Part shown: positions 12,075 to 23,476 of the stretch, one piece after another | Layout: each line of letters begins with the position of its first letter | Numbering within the stretch: position 1 is the first letter of the stretch | Assembly (NCBI GenBank): GCA_037893225.1 | Contig: JAZGUH010000053.1 | Coordinates: forward strand, 1-64,000 | Direction: 5' to 3' | Source of the DNA: Hippasteria phrygiana | Taxonomy: Eukaryota; Echinodermata; Asteroidea; Valvatida; Goniasteridae | DNA length: 64,000 bases | The notes under the pieces: model-generated | Databases searched by the model: none | What the model saw: the letters and a program-made list of their open reading frames with translations, nothing else | Told to the model about the DNA's origin: nothing | Program-made: the position numbers and the translations under genes

Positions 12075-12210
12075 CCGGCTTTCCCGTCATATAACATTAA
12101 TGCTAATAATACAGTAACAACCGAGATTAAATCGACCATACACATATTTCAAAACTTTTGAGGGGTTTATTCTACAGACGAAAAGCAAATAAGACACTTT
12201 TGGGGCTACG

Positions 12211-12229
12211 GGGGGGGGGGGGGGGGGGG
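12211..12229. repeat. poly-G run
   Basis: About nineteen consecutive G residues. Similar G or C runs of ten or more occur near 11063, 14802, 15369, 28256, 41260, 46931 and 56380. Confidence 0.8.
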
Positions 12230-14199
12230 TGGAATCAGTGCATTATTTGAAAAATCATGGTAACATTAGCAATTCAAACCAAATTTTGTGTGTGGGGTGG
12301 CATGCATTAAAAAGCACATCAGGCACATCAGTTTTTGTGACAACTGAAAATTATAGTTTGAATCTATATCTGTCAAATTCTTTTCAATTTTTGGCAGGTT
12401 AGCAGTTTAGAACTTTTGCTAATTGTCCCCAGAGAGTACCACACCCCTGAAAATGTGATTTTTCCGTTTTTCCCAAAACCGGCCAGCTGCAATTTTTCAT
12501 GCAGCATCCCTCCACTTGCCAAGCCAAATAGGACCAATTTCTTCACAAAAGTTGAAGCACAGAACCCTCAGGTTATGATAGCTGATCATAATTATGATAC
12601 ACATTCTATCAATTGCATGACCCCAAAAATGTATTCATAAAAAAAGTTGTGGGTTTACAATTTATGCTAATCAGTTTGGCGCAGCCATTTTGGCCTATTT
12701 AGTGTGGTGCACCCAAAATTCTTAATGTGAAAATATATCTTCCTTCTGCCCGTTTTAGCAAATTCTCGCGGTCGGACATTCGAGAACTTCGCTTGAACTC
12801 GACTCATTTTGTATGCACGATTGAATTCTCTACCAGATGTTTTGAACATCTGTTTTTTGAATGTTTCAAATTGATGTGCACTACTTTTAGTGGCATTTAA
12901 TCTTAATTGATTTACCTTTTAAAAAACATTTCCCATGATTACAGCTGTTATGTCAGTCCTCCTACTAAAAATTAATTCAACGGATTTACCCCCTCCTGAC
13001 GAAATAATTAGGGGTTTATGGAAGAATTTTAATAAAGAAAAATACCGGAAATAAAAAAGCACTATACGTCGAGCTATTCAGTCTTCCCAAAACAAATCGT
13101 TTTATTAATGTGCGGCGATTGAATTTTTCAAAAGTAGTACAGTTCTGTTGACATTTCACTATCTGGTCACCAGGGGGAAAGGTCTCTGTGCGCCCTCTGA
13201 CGTCATTCGTTAATATTTATAGTGCCCGGCGGTATACGCACGCATCACGTTTTGCATAAAATTTGGTTTTGGAGTGACGTTGCAGGTCAGATCACCAGTT
13301 TGAATTATGCGACATTTGACGTCACTCGTTGACCAAATGCATGCAAAACGCGATGCGTGCGCATACAGCCGGGCACATGATTTATGTGTCGCGCTGTACA
13401 CAAGTACAGACGGGCAGGCGACAATGTTTGCATAAGTTGCAAACCGAATTTTATTTGAAATCAAACTGGAACTTATTTAACCCTACGTAATATGTACATG
13501 TACTAAGAGTTCCTGCTTTTAAACCGAATCGATTAAAATTAGTTAATGTCTATAACTAGCGTTTTAGCCTCCAGGAAGTTACACTAGCTTGGAAACAATG
13601 TACTGCACCAGTCTTATTTATTTGAGTAATAATGTCATTACGCGTACGACACCAGACAACTGTCAACCATCGGGCGAGATTCTAACTTCAAAAAAATGTG
13701 GTAAACTCTTACAGCAAATGTGTTATTTACTCTACAACAGGTCTACTAGAATAAACCCCACCACCGTAAGAAATCCGTTGCGACTACTATCCATCAGCTG
13801 TTGGTACATCGGAACCTGTGAACCAAAATATGAAGAAAAAGAGATTACTTCAATTGATTGCGAAATGTACTATTTGTTTTTAATGTTTGATGTCATTCGC
13901 GATACTGCATGTATGACTTATGGCAAGGGATGGGCCAGGGGGTTTCGAAAATAAACTAGATTTTAATATTGTTCAAACACAATTTTTGCCCTTGTTGTAC
14001 ACTTCACGTTGCAGAATAACGTTCACAATACGAGGTATGCTAAAACGGAACAAGCGCAATGATTGGGGAATAAAACAAATGAAAACGGACGTGAAATTGA
14101 TATTAAAAAACTTCACGGCGAGTGATACTTACTGTGTTCAAAAGCAGCCGTCCGCAGACTGGCCACTGATTTCTTCCATTTCTTAATGGTTTAAGGGAA

Positions 14200-15154
14200 C
14201 TATAGACACATGTACGGAGACGTGCAAACGACGTCTTTGCAAAGCTTGCAAGTGGTGTAAGGTGGGCACTCGGTATAATGCCAGCTGAAAGGGTCACATG
14301 GCGGTGCCATGTATTGGCCTATAAAGAAATGACAAAGAACTCATTATAGTGTTGGTGAAATAACTGAGTCTAAAAACAACCGATCCTACAAGGCGGGTTA
14401 CCCATCAGCTACTATCAAAACACGTGTCCACGCTAATTCTGATCGAGGTGGGCGTATACCCTCCAATTCCGTTATGAAGTCATGCAACATGCGTTAAAAA
14501 ACGCACACGAGCTAGCACAATTTTAACACTATAGTTGAAATATATTTTGGGAAAATAGAATTAAAAACGGACTTACGTTTTAGTTCCATCCATGGCTGGT
14601 TCTTGGAACCTGAAATACAACATGAAAGAGGACGAGGGTTGAAAGTTTGCTTTCAGTATGCCAACATCAACTAGGGTTTGAGCGCTGGAAGCCAGGGTCG
14701 TATAGTATAAAGAAATGAAGCTGGTTTAGTATTATGTTGGATTTCGCATCGACCAGTCTCATTTCGACTTCAGATCGAGTCAAGGGGGGAAAGTCGGGTG
14801 CCCCCCCCCCCCCCCCCCAGTGTCCAAAAATGTTGTGATCAATTGACAATTGTGCAGTGATGCATGGCTGAAATTAATTGAGATTCATAGGGATTTAGGC
14901 CAAGGGAGTATCTGTACACTCAACAATTTTCAAAATTGACTTTATGGTTTTGTAGCTATTTCAGAAATAGTTAGAGTGACACTTTTTGGGGGACATACTG
15001 TAGAAATAAGCGATGAGGAAAATACAACCGGCAGTAAAAAAAAATGAACGTGTTTGCCGTTAGTAAAGAGAAACTCGCCTTCATATGTTGGTGAAGACAG
15101 GACACAGCCCAAGCACACCAGGAGAACCAAACAGGTATAACTATAAGCCTTCAT
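14200..15154 (-). CDS. small secreted cysteine-rich prepropeptide, minus-strand paralogue (spliced)
   Basis: Spliced CDS, minus strand: 15154-15079, 14609-14577, 14318-14200 (75 residues). An untranslated exon 1 ends at 15945 (donor GTAAGT); exon 2 starts at about 15159. The signal peptide (MKAYSYTCLVLLVCLGCVLS) and propeptide (SPTYEGSKNQPWMEL plus Lys-Arg) are almost identical to the plus-strand paralogue. The 38-residue mature peptide is diverged, with six cysteines spaced C-x9-C-x5-C-x2-C-x4-C-x5-C. It keeps the CDP and ECPPYTTC landmarks. The first coding intron has the same GC donor (AAG|GCGAGT); the second has an ordinary GT donor where the plus copy has GC. A 3' untranslated intron follows (donor after 14133, acceptor before 13815). 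The gene has a TATA box and is intact as read. Secretion and dibasic processing are inferred; the function is unknown. Confidence 0.75.
14802..14819. repeat. poly-C run in intron 2 of the minus-strand peptide gene
   Basis: About eighteen C residues inside the intron between coding exons 2 and 3. A second long C run lies at about 15369-15386 in intron 1. Confidence 0.8.
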
Positions 15155-16038
15155 CTTGACTAGAGAACATACCAAAGAAAATAAAAGCGGATGTAGCAAT
15201 GAGATGTATTCATGTCATTACACAGGATTTACTCGACCAAATGAACTCTCAAATTGACACCACTCGTGAATACGCGAGCTATGGGGGGAAAATGTCAGAT
15301 CTCATTATACTTCAAAACTGGCGTTTGACATGAATATCATGGACGGCGATGGTACGGCTATTGCAGTGCCCCCCCCCCCCCCCCCCTCCCAACCTAGACA
15401 AAAAATCGCCGCCGCTGCGTATGATGTTCAATTTTTACAATGTAAATCCTCCTGACTGAAGTTTGTTTAATCATTTCCTTTCACTCATCCCTTTATTCGG
15501 CACTTAAATAAAAGGTCATCTCTCAGACCATCCCCCACAAAAAACGCACGCTGTAGCCAACAGTACGAGGAGGTACACGCGCCAAAATTAGTCGACACTA
15601 CCTCTTGCAAATAATTTACACATCAACTTTGTTTTACCCTCGGAGGTTTGGTAGGAAGCTCATACAATTTGAACCGTATACCAGACTCGGAAACGAGTAT
15701 GTTCCACCTTACAGCCACCAGCAAGATGTTACATCAATAAGATCCATTGTGCAGTAGATGAAGGATAACGTCCTTCAGATGGGAGTTTCCGCCAACGTTA
15801 TATAGCCTTTCTCTTTACTCACGGTGATTAAGAAGGCACGAGTGTCAATTGTGTCCGGCCTATCCGCCATCGAAGCTGGAAAACACGACGGAGCTATAGT
15901 AAAGTCCAGACGCTTAAACTAGGAAACTATACCAGTATACTTACTTGGGATTGCTTTCGTTGTTCTTGACGAAATTTAGGTTTGCTCGTTGGCGCACGGT
16001 GTGAATAATACGTTTGGAACGATCGAGCAGAAGACAGA

Positions 16039-16045
16039 TTTTATA
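16039..16045 (-). promoter_or_regulatory. TATA box of the minus-strand peptide gene
   Basis: On the minus strand the sequence reads TGTATAAAATCTG. It lies about 95 bases upstream of the exon 1 donor, which puts a start site near 16010-16015 and gives exon 1 a length of roughly 65-70 bases. The plus-strand paralogue has no counterpart because the LINE abuts its exon 1. Confidence 0.6.
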
Positions 16046-16989
16046 CATTTCGGAGTTGAGAAGAGGCGTGGTAGAATTTGCGAGTAACGTCTACCACCGA
16101 CCAATGACGCATGATGAAATAATCTGCAGACGTTTCTGATTGGCTGAATCTAACAAAGACTTTGTCTAGTTATCACAAAACACAAGGCCAATAAGCATTG
16201 CGAGGTTTGTAGAAAATCCACTCAGAATGTCATTATGGGAGTAATTGTTGCAGGCATACATCACCCAGTAATTCTTTGCGTGCATTGATACATACCTCTG
16301 TTTAATTACAAATGATTATAAGATTAAATTAGCGAGGTGCCGTATAAGTGAGAGTAGATAAATAAAGTATGAGGATACCTGTACAACTATGGGAATACAA
16401 GTAAACAATACGACCAATGGCGTGACTGGGGTGAAACTTCTTGGGGCAGCTGGGGTGCACACATTTTTTTCCAAAGGGGAAGTGAAAGTAAATGAACTGC
16501 GGCTTGTATAATTGTTTGTTCATTTCAAAATTCCAATTGGTGGGGTAAACCCGGGGGCACGAAGGTAGTTACGCCACTGAATGCGATCCAAAAATACTTT
16601 TACCCGCCAAACCCTTTCCCTGAGCTCGGCTACGTAATCTGGTCGTTAGGCTAAAAGCAAAGACAGGAACAAAGAAAGAACTAGAATTTGGTGTTTGTGT
16701 AGAAACACAGGGCTGTTTCGGGTGTTTTTTGTTTTTTTTGTGGTAGTTTGATTCTAATTCTTGATGAGATATCAATGGTAGATCAAACAAAATCTTGTTT
16801 TACATTCAAGCAATTACGTATGCTTAATCATAATTGTTTTGGAAATGTGAGCATACTTGCAGTTGGTGACCATGATGATGTCATCGTGATGTCACACATT
16901 TTGCACATTCATATGTAAGTATCTATGACCAACAAATTAGCATGTACTGTTGATGAGATATGGCTTTGGGGTACAAAAACTTAAAAATT

Positions 16990-17597
16990 ACTAGAAAATC
17001 GTATAATGACGTCATCATGGCGTCATGTCAATATTTATCAATAACGCCTGCTAGCATACCTACATATCACGTTCAATTTCATTGTACTTGTAATTCTGTA
17101 GATATATGGCTTCAAAATCTGACGTCACTTGACATGTGATGACGTCATCATAACGTGACGTCAATTTTCAACTATAAACCTGCTTGGCTACCCTGGATAT
17201 TACTTTTCAACTTAATCGGATTTGTACTTCTGTAGATATATGGTTTCCAAAAATGCCCCTTTAAGATGACGTCACGTGACGTGATGACGTCATCATGACG
17301 TCACGTCAATTTTCAGCTATAAACCTGCTTGGCTACCCTGGATATTACTTTTCAACTTAATCGGATTTGTACTTCTGTAGATATATGGCTTCAAAAAATG
17401 CCCCTTTAAGATGACGTCACTTGACATGTGATGACGTCATCATAACGTGATGTCAATTTTCAACTATAAACCTGCTTGGCTACCCTGGATATTACTTTTC
17501 AACTTAATCGGATTTCTACTTCTGTAGATATATGGTTTCCAAAAATGCCCCTTTAAGATGACGTCACGTGACATGTGATGACGTCATCATGACGTAA
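16990..17597 (+). repeat. 145-147 bp tandem repeat with CRE-like palindromes
   Basis: The block GATGACGTCATCAT starts at 17138, 17283, 17430 and 17577, giving periods of 145, 147 and 147. Each full unit also contains CCTGCTTGGCTACCCTGG, TTCAACTTAATCGGATT, a GTAGATATATGG block and CCCCTTTAAGATGACGTCAC. Units are very similar to one another, so the tandem expansion is recent relative to the rest of the element. Confidence 0.85.
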
Positions 17598-18922
17598 AAG
17601 TTTGGCGCACATTCTGAGCAGTTGGTGTAAGGGTCTGCCTGCGACTTGTCTAACGACTTGAAAAAAGACTAGAGATCAACTCTTTCTATAGACAGCATGC
17701 CACATGAAAGCCATGGTTTTCTGCCCTTCCCAGAATTCCTTTGTGTTATATCGAATCCGGAACAGCAAAATCTTGCAAAATTTGTGTAAAAACTTGGCAC
17801 AACCTTTAATTTTGAGACTAATTGGGAATTGTTTGTGCAATACAAGGAAAGAAGGCTTGTTTTTTCTGTGAAATTAGATGCTCTTGGCACAGTATGGTCA
17901 CTCAAAGTGGAACATAGGTGTTTATTTCTGCCTCTTTAGTTTTTACTAATTTTGCTGACATGAATCTTGAAATAACAGGTTGTATGTTTAGACTGTCACA
18001 CCTTTATCAAGGGGAGTTTGTTATTTTCCAAGATTTGGCTATTCCTGACTGATTTTAATGAGGGTATTGTGGTAAATTATTTCCAAGTTTCTATTTTAAA
18101 CGTCAAACTCTTTACGTACAATGTGTATTTTACACGTACAAAGAAATAAAATTTGCTGAGAACGTGTGAGTTTAAATTACGCGTCGTTATATGCACAGTG
18201 CGAAAAACTTTTGAGATTGTGTGGTCTTATAACTGAAATATTCCTTTTTTCTACATGCTTACCTGAGATAAATGTGGTTTTCTAAGCTTGACTTTGCTGA
18301 AACTCCGTGCTAAAATGTTTTTTTATCTCGCGTTCACAGCAACAGCCATAGATTTAGATGAAGGAAGTGATAAGAACAGTCACGTGTAATTTTAACAAAT
18401 GTGTACATTATTTCCGCAATCTTATAGCACGTTATGGTCACTCGAGCGCATATTTAGACACTTGCACCAAAAGTCCTGTGTAATAAAAGAAGGGCACGAA
18501 GTGTATATGGAGTAAAGCACGTTTTTGAACCGCGGTGACAAGGTTGCCTGCTGCCCTTAGCATTGGTTTGTATACCTAGTACATGCACATCTAGTCCGAG
18601 TAACTTGGACCCTCGCTTTTTGCACATTTGGATATGATCTGGCAATAGTAGGGTCCAAGTACGTGTGCGGCATTTTCCTATTCATTAATTAGGTATGTCA
18701 CAATACCCAACAAAAACATCGGATTTCACCCTTAAAACGGCCACCAAAATACCAGATATGCCACTTGAGGAACAAGTAGAGTTCAATTATTAAGATAGAG
18801 GTACTAAGGTTCACTTACCATCCGGATAAAAAGTGAAATTTACTGGTCAATTCTGAGAGGCACAACGAAGAAAACCCATGCAGTCTGTACGCCATTGATA
18901 TGCTGCAAGCTCGTATATTATG

Positions 18923-19038
18923 CAACGTAATCCTATGTGTAGTATTGCGCTACGTATAGCACTGCTCCGTGTGTATGTATATATATATATACGGAGCAGT
19001 GATGTACGTAGCGCAATGATGCACATAGGTTTACGTTG
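18923..19038. repeat. 116-base near-perfect palindrome
   Basis: Arms of about 45-58 bases (CAACGTAATCCTATGTG ... TTGCGCTACGTA ... CACTGCTCCGT) are inverted around a TATATATATATA loop. Only a few mismatches separate the arms. It may be a tiny foldback transposon or a hairpin transcript source. Confidence 0.8.
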
Positions 19039-19479
19039 GAGTGTAGTTATAGGATGAATTAAGGGATTTCTCAAAAATGGCTTGGGCTTCGGGTTCGCGT
19101 AATTTTATGTTCCCAGATTTGTTTTTGCTACATGTACATCAAAGTCTTATACTTTAACCCAGAGCCAGAGCGTGTTCATCTATTTACGTATCCAAGCCTT
19201 CAGATTGGCAATGGGACTGGGAAATAGCTGGAGACGAAGCCCAAGCCCAAACCCAAGCCCAAGCCACCGGTTGAGAAACGCCCCGAGGACGCGCTACATA
19301 ACACCCATGGTTACACTGCCTTCCAAACATTCCTTTGTTATCATATTGTTTTGGAGCTAAATATTGAAATGGGTATATTTTGACGCTGGAGTGAGCTATG
19401 ATCATGGGAACTTGGAATTAGGTACACAAAAATACAGTGTATAAAACATCCAAATTTTGACTTGAATTTAATGACCTCT

Positions 19480-20245
19480 AGATGACGTCATGATGACGTC
19501 ATCATGACGTCACATCAATTTTTTTTATCTGTAACAAATTCTGGCCTATCAGCATTAAGACTGCACCCAATCGGAAGTACGGTTCTCTAGATATAGGACC
19601 TTACAGTGTGCACCTTTAAGATGACGTCACGTGACCCATGATGACGTCATCACAACGGTACTTGTCAAAGCAAACATTTGCAACGTGGTCTTGGCCTGGG
19701 TCGAGTCTAGAGTCAATCTCATCAATGACAGTGTAAAATTTTGAGAGTACATTAAAATTTGAAACATTGAAAAATTCATAGAAAATCAACGGATGACGTC
19801 ACAATGACGTCACTTCGGATTTTGCATGCTATTGACAATATCTGCCTACCCACCAATTTTTATGACGATCGGACTTACCCTTATATGTGTTTCAAAAAAG
19901 CACATTTTTGATGACGTCATGATTACGTCACACATTTTTCCTATTTATGTGAAAGAGTATAGGAGCTAACAAATCTATTACAAAAAGAATTTTGAATTTA
20001 GCATGTTCTGTCGATGAGATATGGCTTTGAGAAACTTTAAGATTCAAAAACTTAAACATTACAATAAAATCGTATGATGACGTCATCATGACGTCACCTC
20101 AATTTTCATCTATAACACGTGGTGGCTCACCAACATACCAGGTTTAAAGGCAATCGGACCTACGGTTCTCTAGATATGGGCCCTTGAAAAATGCACCTTT
20201 ATGATGACGTCACGTAACACGTGATGACGTCATCGTGACGTCACA
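19480..20245 (+). repeat. degenerate block of CRE-palindrome units
   Basis: TGACGTCA occurs repeatedly, often as GATGACGTCATCATGACGTC. The intervening text (AATCGGA, GGTTCTCTAGATAT, CACCTTTAAGATGACGTCAC) is a diverged version of the 17.0-17.6 kb unit. Confidence 0.75.
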
Positions 20246-20800
20246 CTTCGGCACACTATTTGAGCTTAGGGTCTTTGTTTGTGTTAAGTTTGATTAAGAT
20301 CTGATGTTGTTTAGTGACCAAAGTGCCGGGCAGAAAATTTAGCTTAATGAAGAAACCAAAATAGCGGGTATTGTGTAGTTTAGGATTTGCGTATTAATTG
20401 TGTTCATGTTAGCGCCTGGAGCATTTGATTCTTCCAAAAGCATTTTTTGTCACTAAAGTAGACTTCTCTGAATTCCAATGACACGTGCTTTTGTGATTTG
20501 AAAAGGTTTTTCAAGGCGAAAAGTATGATTTGCTTACGCGGGTCACGTTTTGGCTAGGTCAACCCCGACCCAGCCCCAACTCTCTGACCAGCATTATACC
20601 CGTGTACAACGGGGTATTGCGCAATCGCGTATTTTTTGCCCTCTTAACTACAGATTTCACTCCAAAAAACCCTGCAGATGTTCTTCGACGTGGCCCTTTC
20701 TTCTGAATATGGCATAACCAACAATTTTCAAGTAGATTGTGTACATGCCTGGGCGAAAGTGTACTAAACTACACAATCGCCGCAACAGAACAAAAACAAG

Positions 20801-20829
20801 GGCTGTTTCGAAAAACTTTCGAAACAGCC
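20801..20829. repeat. perfect terminal hairpin
   Basis: GGCTGTTTCGAAA and TTTCGAAACAGCC flank a three-base loop. The same architecture with GGCTTTTCCGAC arms ends the related element at 52758. Confidence 0.85.
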
Positions 20830-21038
20830 AAAAAACAACGTAAAGAAAAGCGGGGTTCTCAAAAATGGATTTTCTGTACGTATTGCCGATTACAAAATGC
20901 TCACTGTATTCATTGTAAGAAACTTGTTGTATGGGTTTCTGTTACAAATGGGGTTTTGCATTATTGTGGTAGACACGTGATCGCTTTGCGGCACGTGAGG
21001 AATTTGGCTTCCAGTGCTCAATGCTGATGTTGCTTCTT

Positions 21039-21298
21039 GTGTGCCCAGAAGCATGGTCTTGTAGATTATGAAATAAAAGTTGGAGTTTTTGATAACATGT
21101 GAGGTACACTTTGTTTTAAAGGTTAGTGATGTACGCAGCCGAAAAGAAGGCATTACAATAGTGAAAACGGGGTATCTTTAACGGGCTAATTAGGCACTAA
21201 TTAGTTTTCGGCTGAAGCCTATACCAAAATTAAGTGTGCCCAGAAGCATGGTCTTGTAGCTTATGAAATAAAAGTTGGAGTTTTTGATAACGCGTGAC
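21039..21298 (+). repeat. 64-base direct repeat, two copies 195 bases apart
   Basis: GTGTGCCCAGAAGCATGG, followed by TCTTGTAG and TTATGAAATAAAAGTTGG, begins at 21039 and again at 21234, nearly identical for 64 bases. A GC-richer stretch of unknown nature follows (21300-21530). Confidence 0.8.
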
Positions 21299-21689
21299 CC
21301 GCCGAATCTTCGGTGGTGCCGCTATATGATTTTCCCCTTGCCGACTGCGGGTTTGCTCGAAACGGGGTACCGGTTACAGTCACGATGTCCGGAACTGGCG
21401 CCTGCGTTATGGCCGTATGTAGCATATGCGGGGGAATAAAATCACATTTTGGGCCAGCCGAATTTTCATGCCAGGCTGTTCTCACGGCAAGACGCTTTCG
21501 CTCATATTGCCAATACGGTGGCCGATAAACAACGTCATTAGAAAATATAAATGTAAATCTTAAAAATCAGTCGTCTAAAAATTATCTCTTTTTCAAATAG
21601 CTTACTGGCGAAATGCTGGTACGGTACCTTCTGCCGATGGTTTCCAATTATTTTGGTTAGAAAAGCAAAAAATGTATTATATAAAATAG

Positions 21690-22271
21690 TTAAAGGGGCA
21701 CATTGCTTTGGATTTTGCGATTTGGGCTATAAAACTGAAATGGATATGGTTGGAAAGCTTTTTTAAAAGTAGAATATAAAGATTCACATAACTATCCCTT
21801 CAAATTGCGTGGTTTTTGTTTAATTTCGTGACAAATAACGGTCCGCCATTTTGTAGAACCAAATTTTTGACTCCACAAAATGGCGGACCGTGTTCACCAG
21901 TCGTATTTCCAGTCGCAGCTAGTTGAAGTACGTTCTGTTGATCCATTTTGATGTACTGTGGCACGGCGCGCAGCACTGGCGATATGTGTCGCGAGGTAGA
22001 GAATGGTACATGGCGATCATCTGATAGGTTTACAAGGCCACTGGCTGCGGCGCCATCCTCAAGACTCTTACATTGTATTTTGCGCATTATTTAGACGGTG
22101 TAATTTACTACTGGAAATAAGTCTATGTTTTGCGGGTCAGATTTTTGTTTTGTAATAACTAATTACAACACATTATACGTGTTTTTGTTGCATGAACAAC
22201 TCCTATAAAAGATAAGGAACATTTCCAAACAGCAAAATTTCATGACATTTGAAGGCAATGTGTCCCTTTAA
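21690..22271. mobile_element. TTAA-flanked inverted-repeat element, copy 1
   Basis: Starts TTAAAGGGGCACATTGC and ends GCAATGTGTCCCTTTAA. It shares its full length (about 580 bases) with 26131-26713 and 49845-50451. An internal hairpin GGTCCGCCATTTTGT / ACAAAATGGCGGACC is present. TTAA at both ends suggests a piggyBac-type target duplication, although TA-flanked insertion cannot be excluded. It is non-coding. Confidence 0.8.
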
Positions 22272-22739
22272 GTAGACCAAAAAACTTGTTAGGCTTACGC
22301 ACCGTTAGGCCTATGCATATTGGGCGATCATTGGCTGTTCATAAGGGCAAACAAAATTTGTTGTTTCCCTCGGACAGGACAAATTGGAAAAGAGGGTCTG
22401 TCGGTCGGGAATTTTTTTTTTTCGTATTCACGCTCACCTGGGCGTATTTAGGCCTACACATTGAACGAACCCCCTGGCTTAACACTTTTTGAGACACAAA
22501 GGCTGAGTTATGTTTTTATTGATGTTTAAAAAAAAACAGCCGACCCAGAATCTGTCGATTTTTAACGGTCCGTCCGTTCGAGGGCGACACAACAATTTGT
22601 TTTGGCTTATATGACCAGAATACCGTACGTGTGCACGACTACTTGCAATGGACGAATTACTTTTCCCATCGATTCTGTACTTTTTTTTTAAATGTTTCGA
22701 AATTTCAAAAGATTATCCTCTTCGGTATGAAAATAAATC

Positions 22740-23476
22740 TTGACCTCAAACCTAAACGCGGCTCTACTGCATCGGTGCAAAAACACAGCCAACCTAATTA
22801 ATCCGACTAAAAATTTCGATTCTGAAACAACAAAGTTCAAAATCAGTCTTAGAGTGCCGGATGCCGTTTTTCAACGATTTTTTACCATTCTAAATGTCCG
22901 GGAAAGTCAGTTTATTAAACAAATGAAAGATATCAACCACTGACCTCTAACATAAAGACGCTCTGAATAAAACAGTGCAGAACCAGTGGCCCAACTCATT
23001 CAAATTAAAGAAGGATTTTCGGTTAAAAAGCTGAAATCAGTCAAAATAAGGCAGAAAGTTAATATTTGTCTCAATTCAATTGAAAGAACGACCCCTGAGC
23101 TCCAACCTAAAGACGGCCCGAATGAAACGGTGCAGAAACAGTACGGTAGCCTATAAGTCAAATTGAAGACGGATTTTCGCCTGCGGTTAAAACGACGATT
23201 TTGTACCATTCTAAATATCCGAACAATTATGTTTATATTAAACAAATTAAAAGATCAACCTTCGACTTCCAACCTAACTGGTGCCCTGAATACAACGGTG
23301 CAGAAACAGTCAGCCCAATTCAAATTTAAGACGGATTTTCGGGTAACAAAATAAAAACCTGTCATAAAAAGACAGAATTCCATTCCCTCAAATTTTGTAC
23401 CATAAGACAATGTTAGTGCCCCGCCGCGCGGCCCACCCATCTAGCGGGTGCCGCGCGAAGCGCGGCATCCCGCTAG
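22740..23476 (+). mobile_element. Helitron-like 3' end with upstream tandem units
   Basis: A strong hairpin at 23441-23476 (CTAGCGGGTGCCGCGC / GCGCGGCATCCCGCTAG) ends in CTAG followed by T, as expected of a Helitron 3' terminus. Upstream are four degenerate units starting near 22740, 22941, 23094 and 23264. They share CCAACCTAAAGACGG, CGGTGCAGAAACAGT and AAGACGGATTTTCGG. No Rep/helicase is encoded. The 5' end was not located. Confidence 0.5.

Larger units (their letters stand above)
10450..13680. other. spacer between the two inverted peptide genes
   Basis: No coding region is supported. It holds a diverged direct repeat of about 130 bases (11399-11530 and 11947-12074), a 19-base tandem repeat of GCGCCACTTATTTGCATAC (two copies, about 11777-11815), a C run near 11063 and a long G run at 12211-12229. 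The region 12416-12640 has an open frame with no recognisable motif. Confidence 0.6.
13680..16050 (-). repeat. arm B of an inverted gene duplication
   Basis: Inverted counterpart of 8118-10440. It contains the whole minus-strand peptide gene with its promoter. The 3' untranslated exon starts at 13815 (GTTCCGATGTACCAACAGCT on the minus strand) and matches the plus copy's exon at 10303 base for base over long stretches. Confidence 0.8.
16711..20829 (+). mobile_element. 4.1 kb element rich in TGACGTCA palindromes, hairpin terminus
   Basis: The left end reads AGGGCTGTTTCGGG. The right end reads ACAAGGGCTGTTTCG and closes with a perfect hairpin at 20801-20829. Inside are two blocks (about 16870-17600 and 19480-20245) with more than twenty TGACGTCA sites in repeated context. 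A shorter inverted relative at 52758-53566 has matching ends and matching internal text (GGCACTTTGGTCACTAAACA). No transposase was found, so the element is inferred to be non-autonomous and its superfamily is unknown. Confidence 0.5.

Noticed and set aside
13589..13954. 121-codon plus-strand frame with several cysteines
   Set aside because: It overlaps, in antisense, the conserved 3' exon of the minus-strand peptide gene and has no support of its own.
15172..15184. Loss of splice acceptor (AG to GG) before exon 2 of the minus-strand peptide gene
   Set aside because: A conserved alternative acceptor (CTAG|TCAAG) just before the ATG exists in both copies and is the better candidate.
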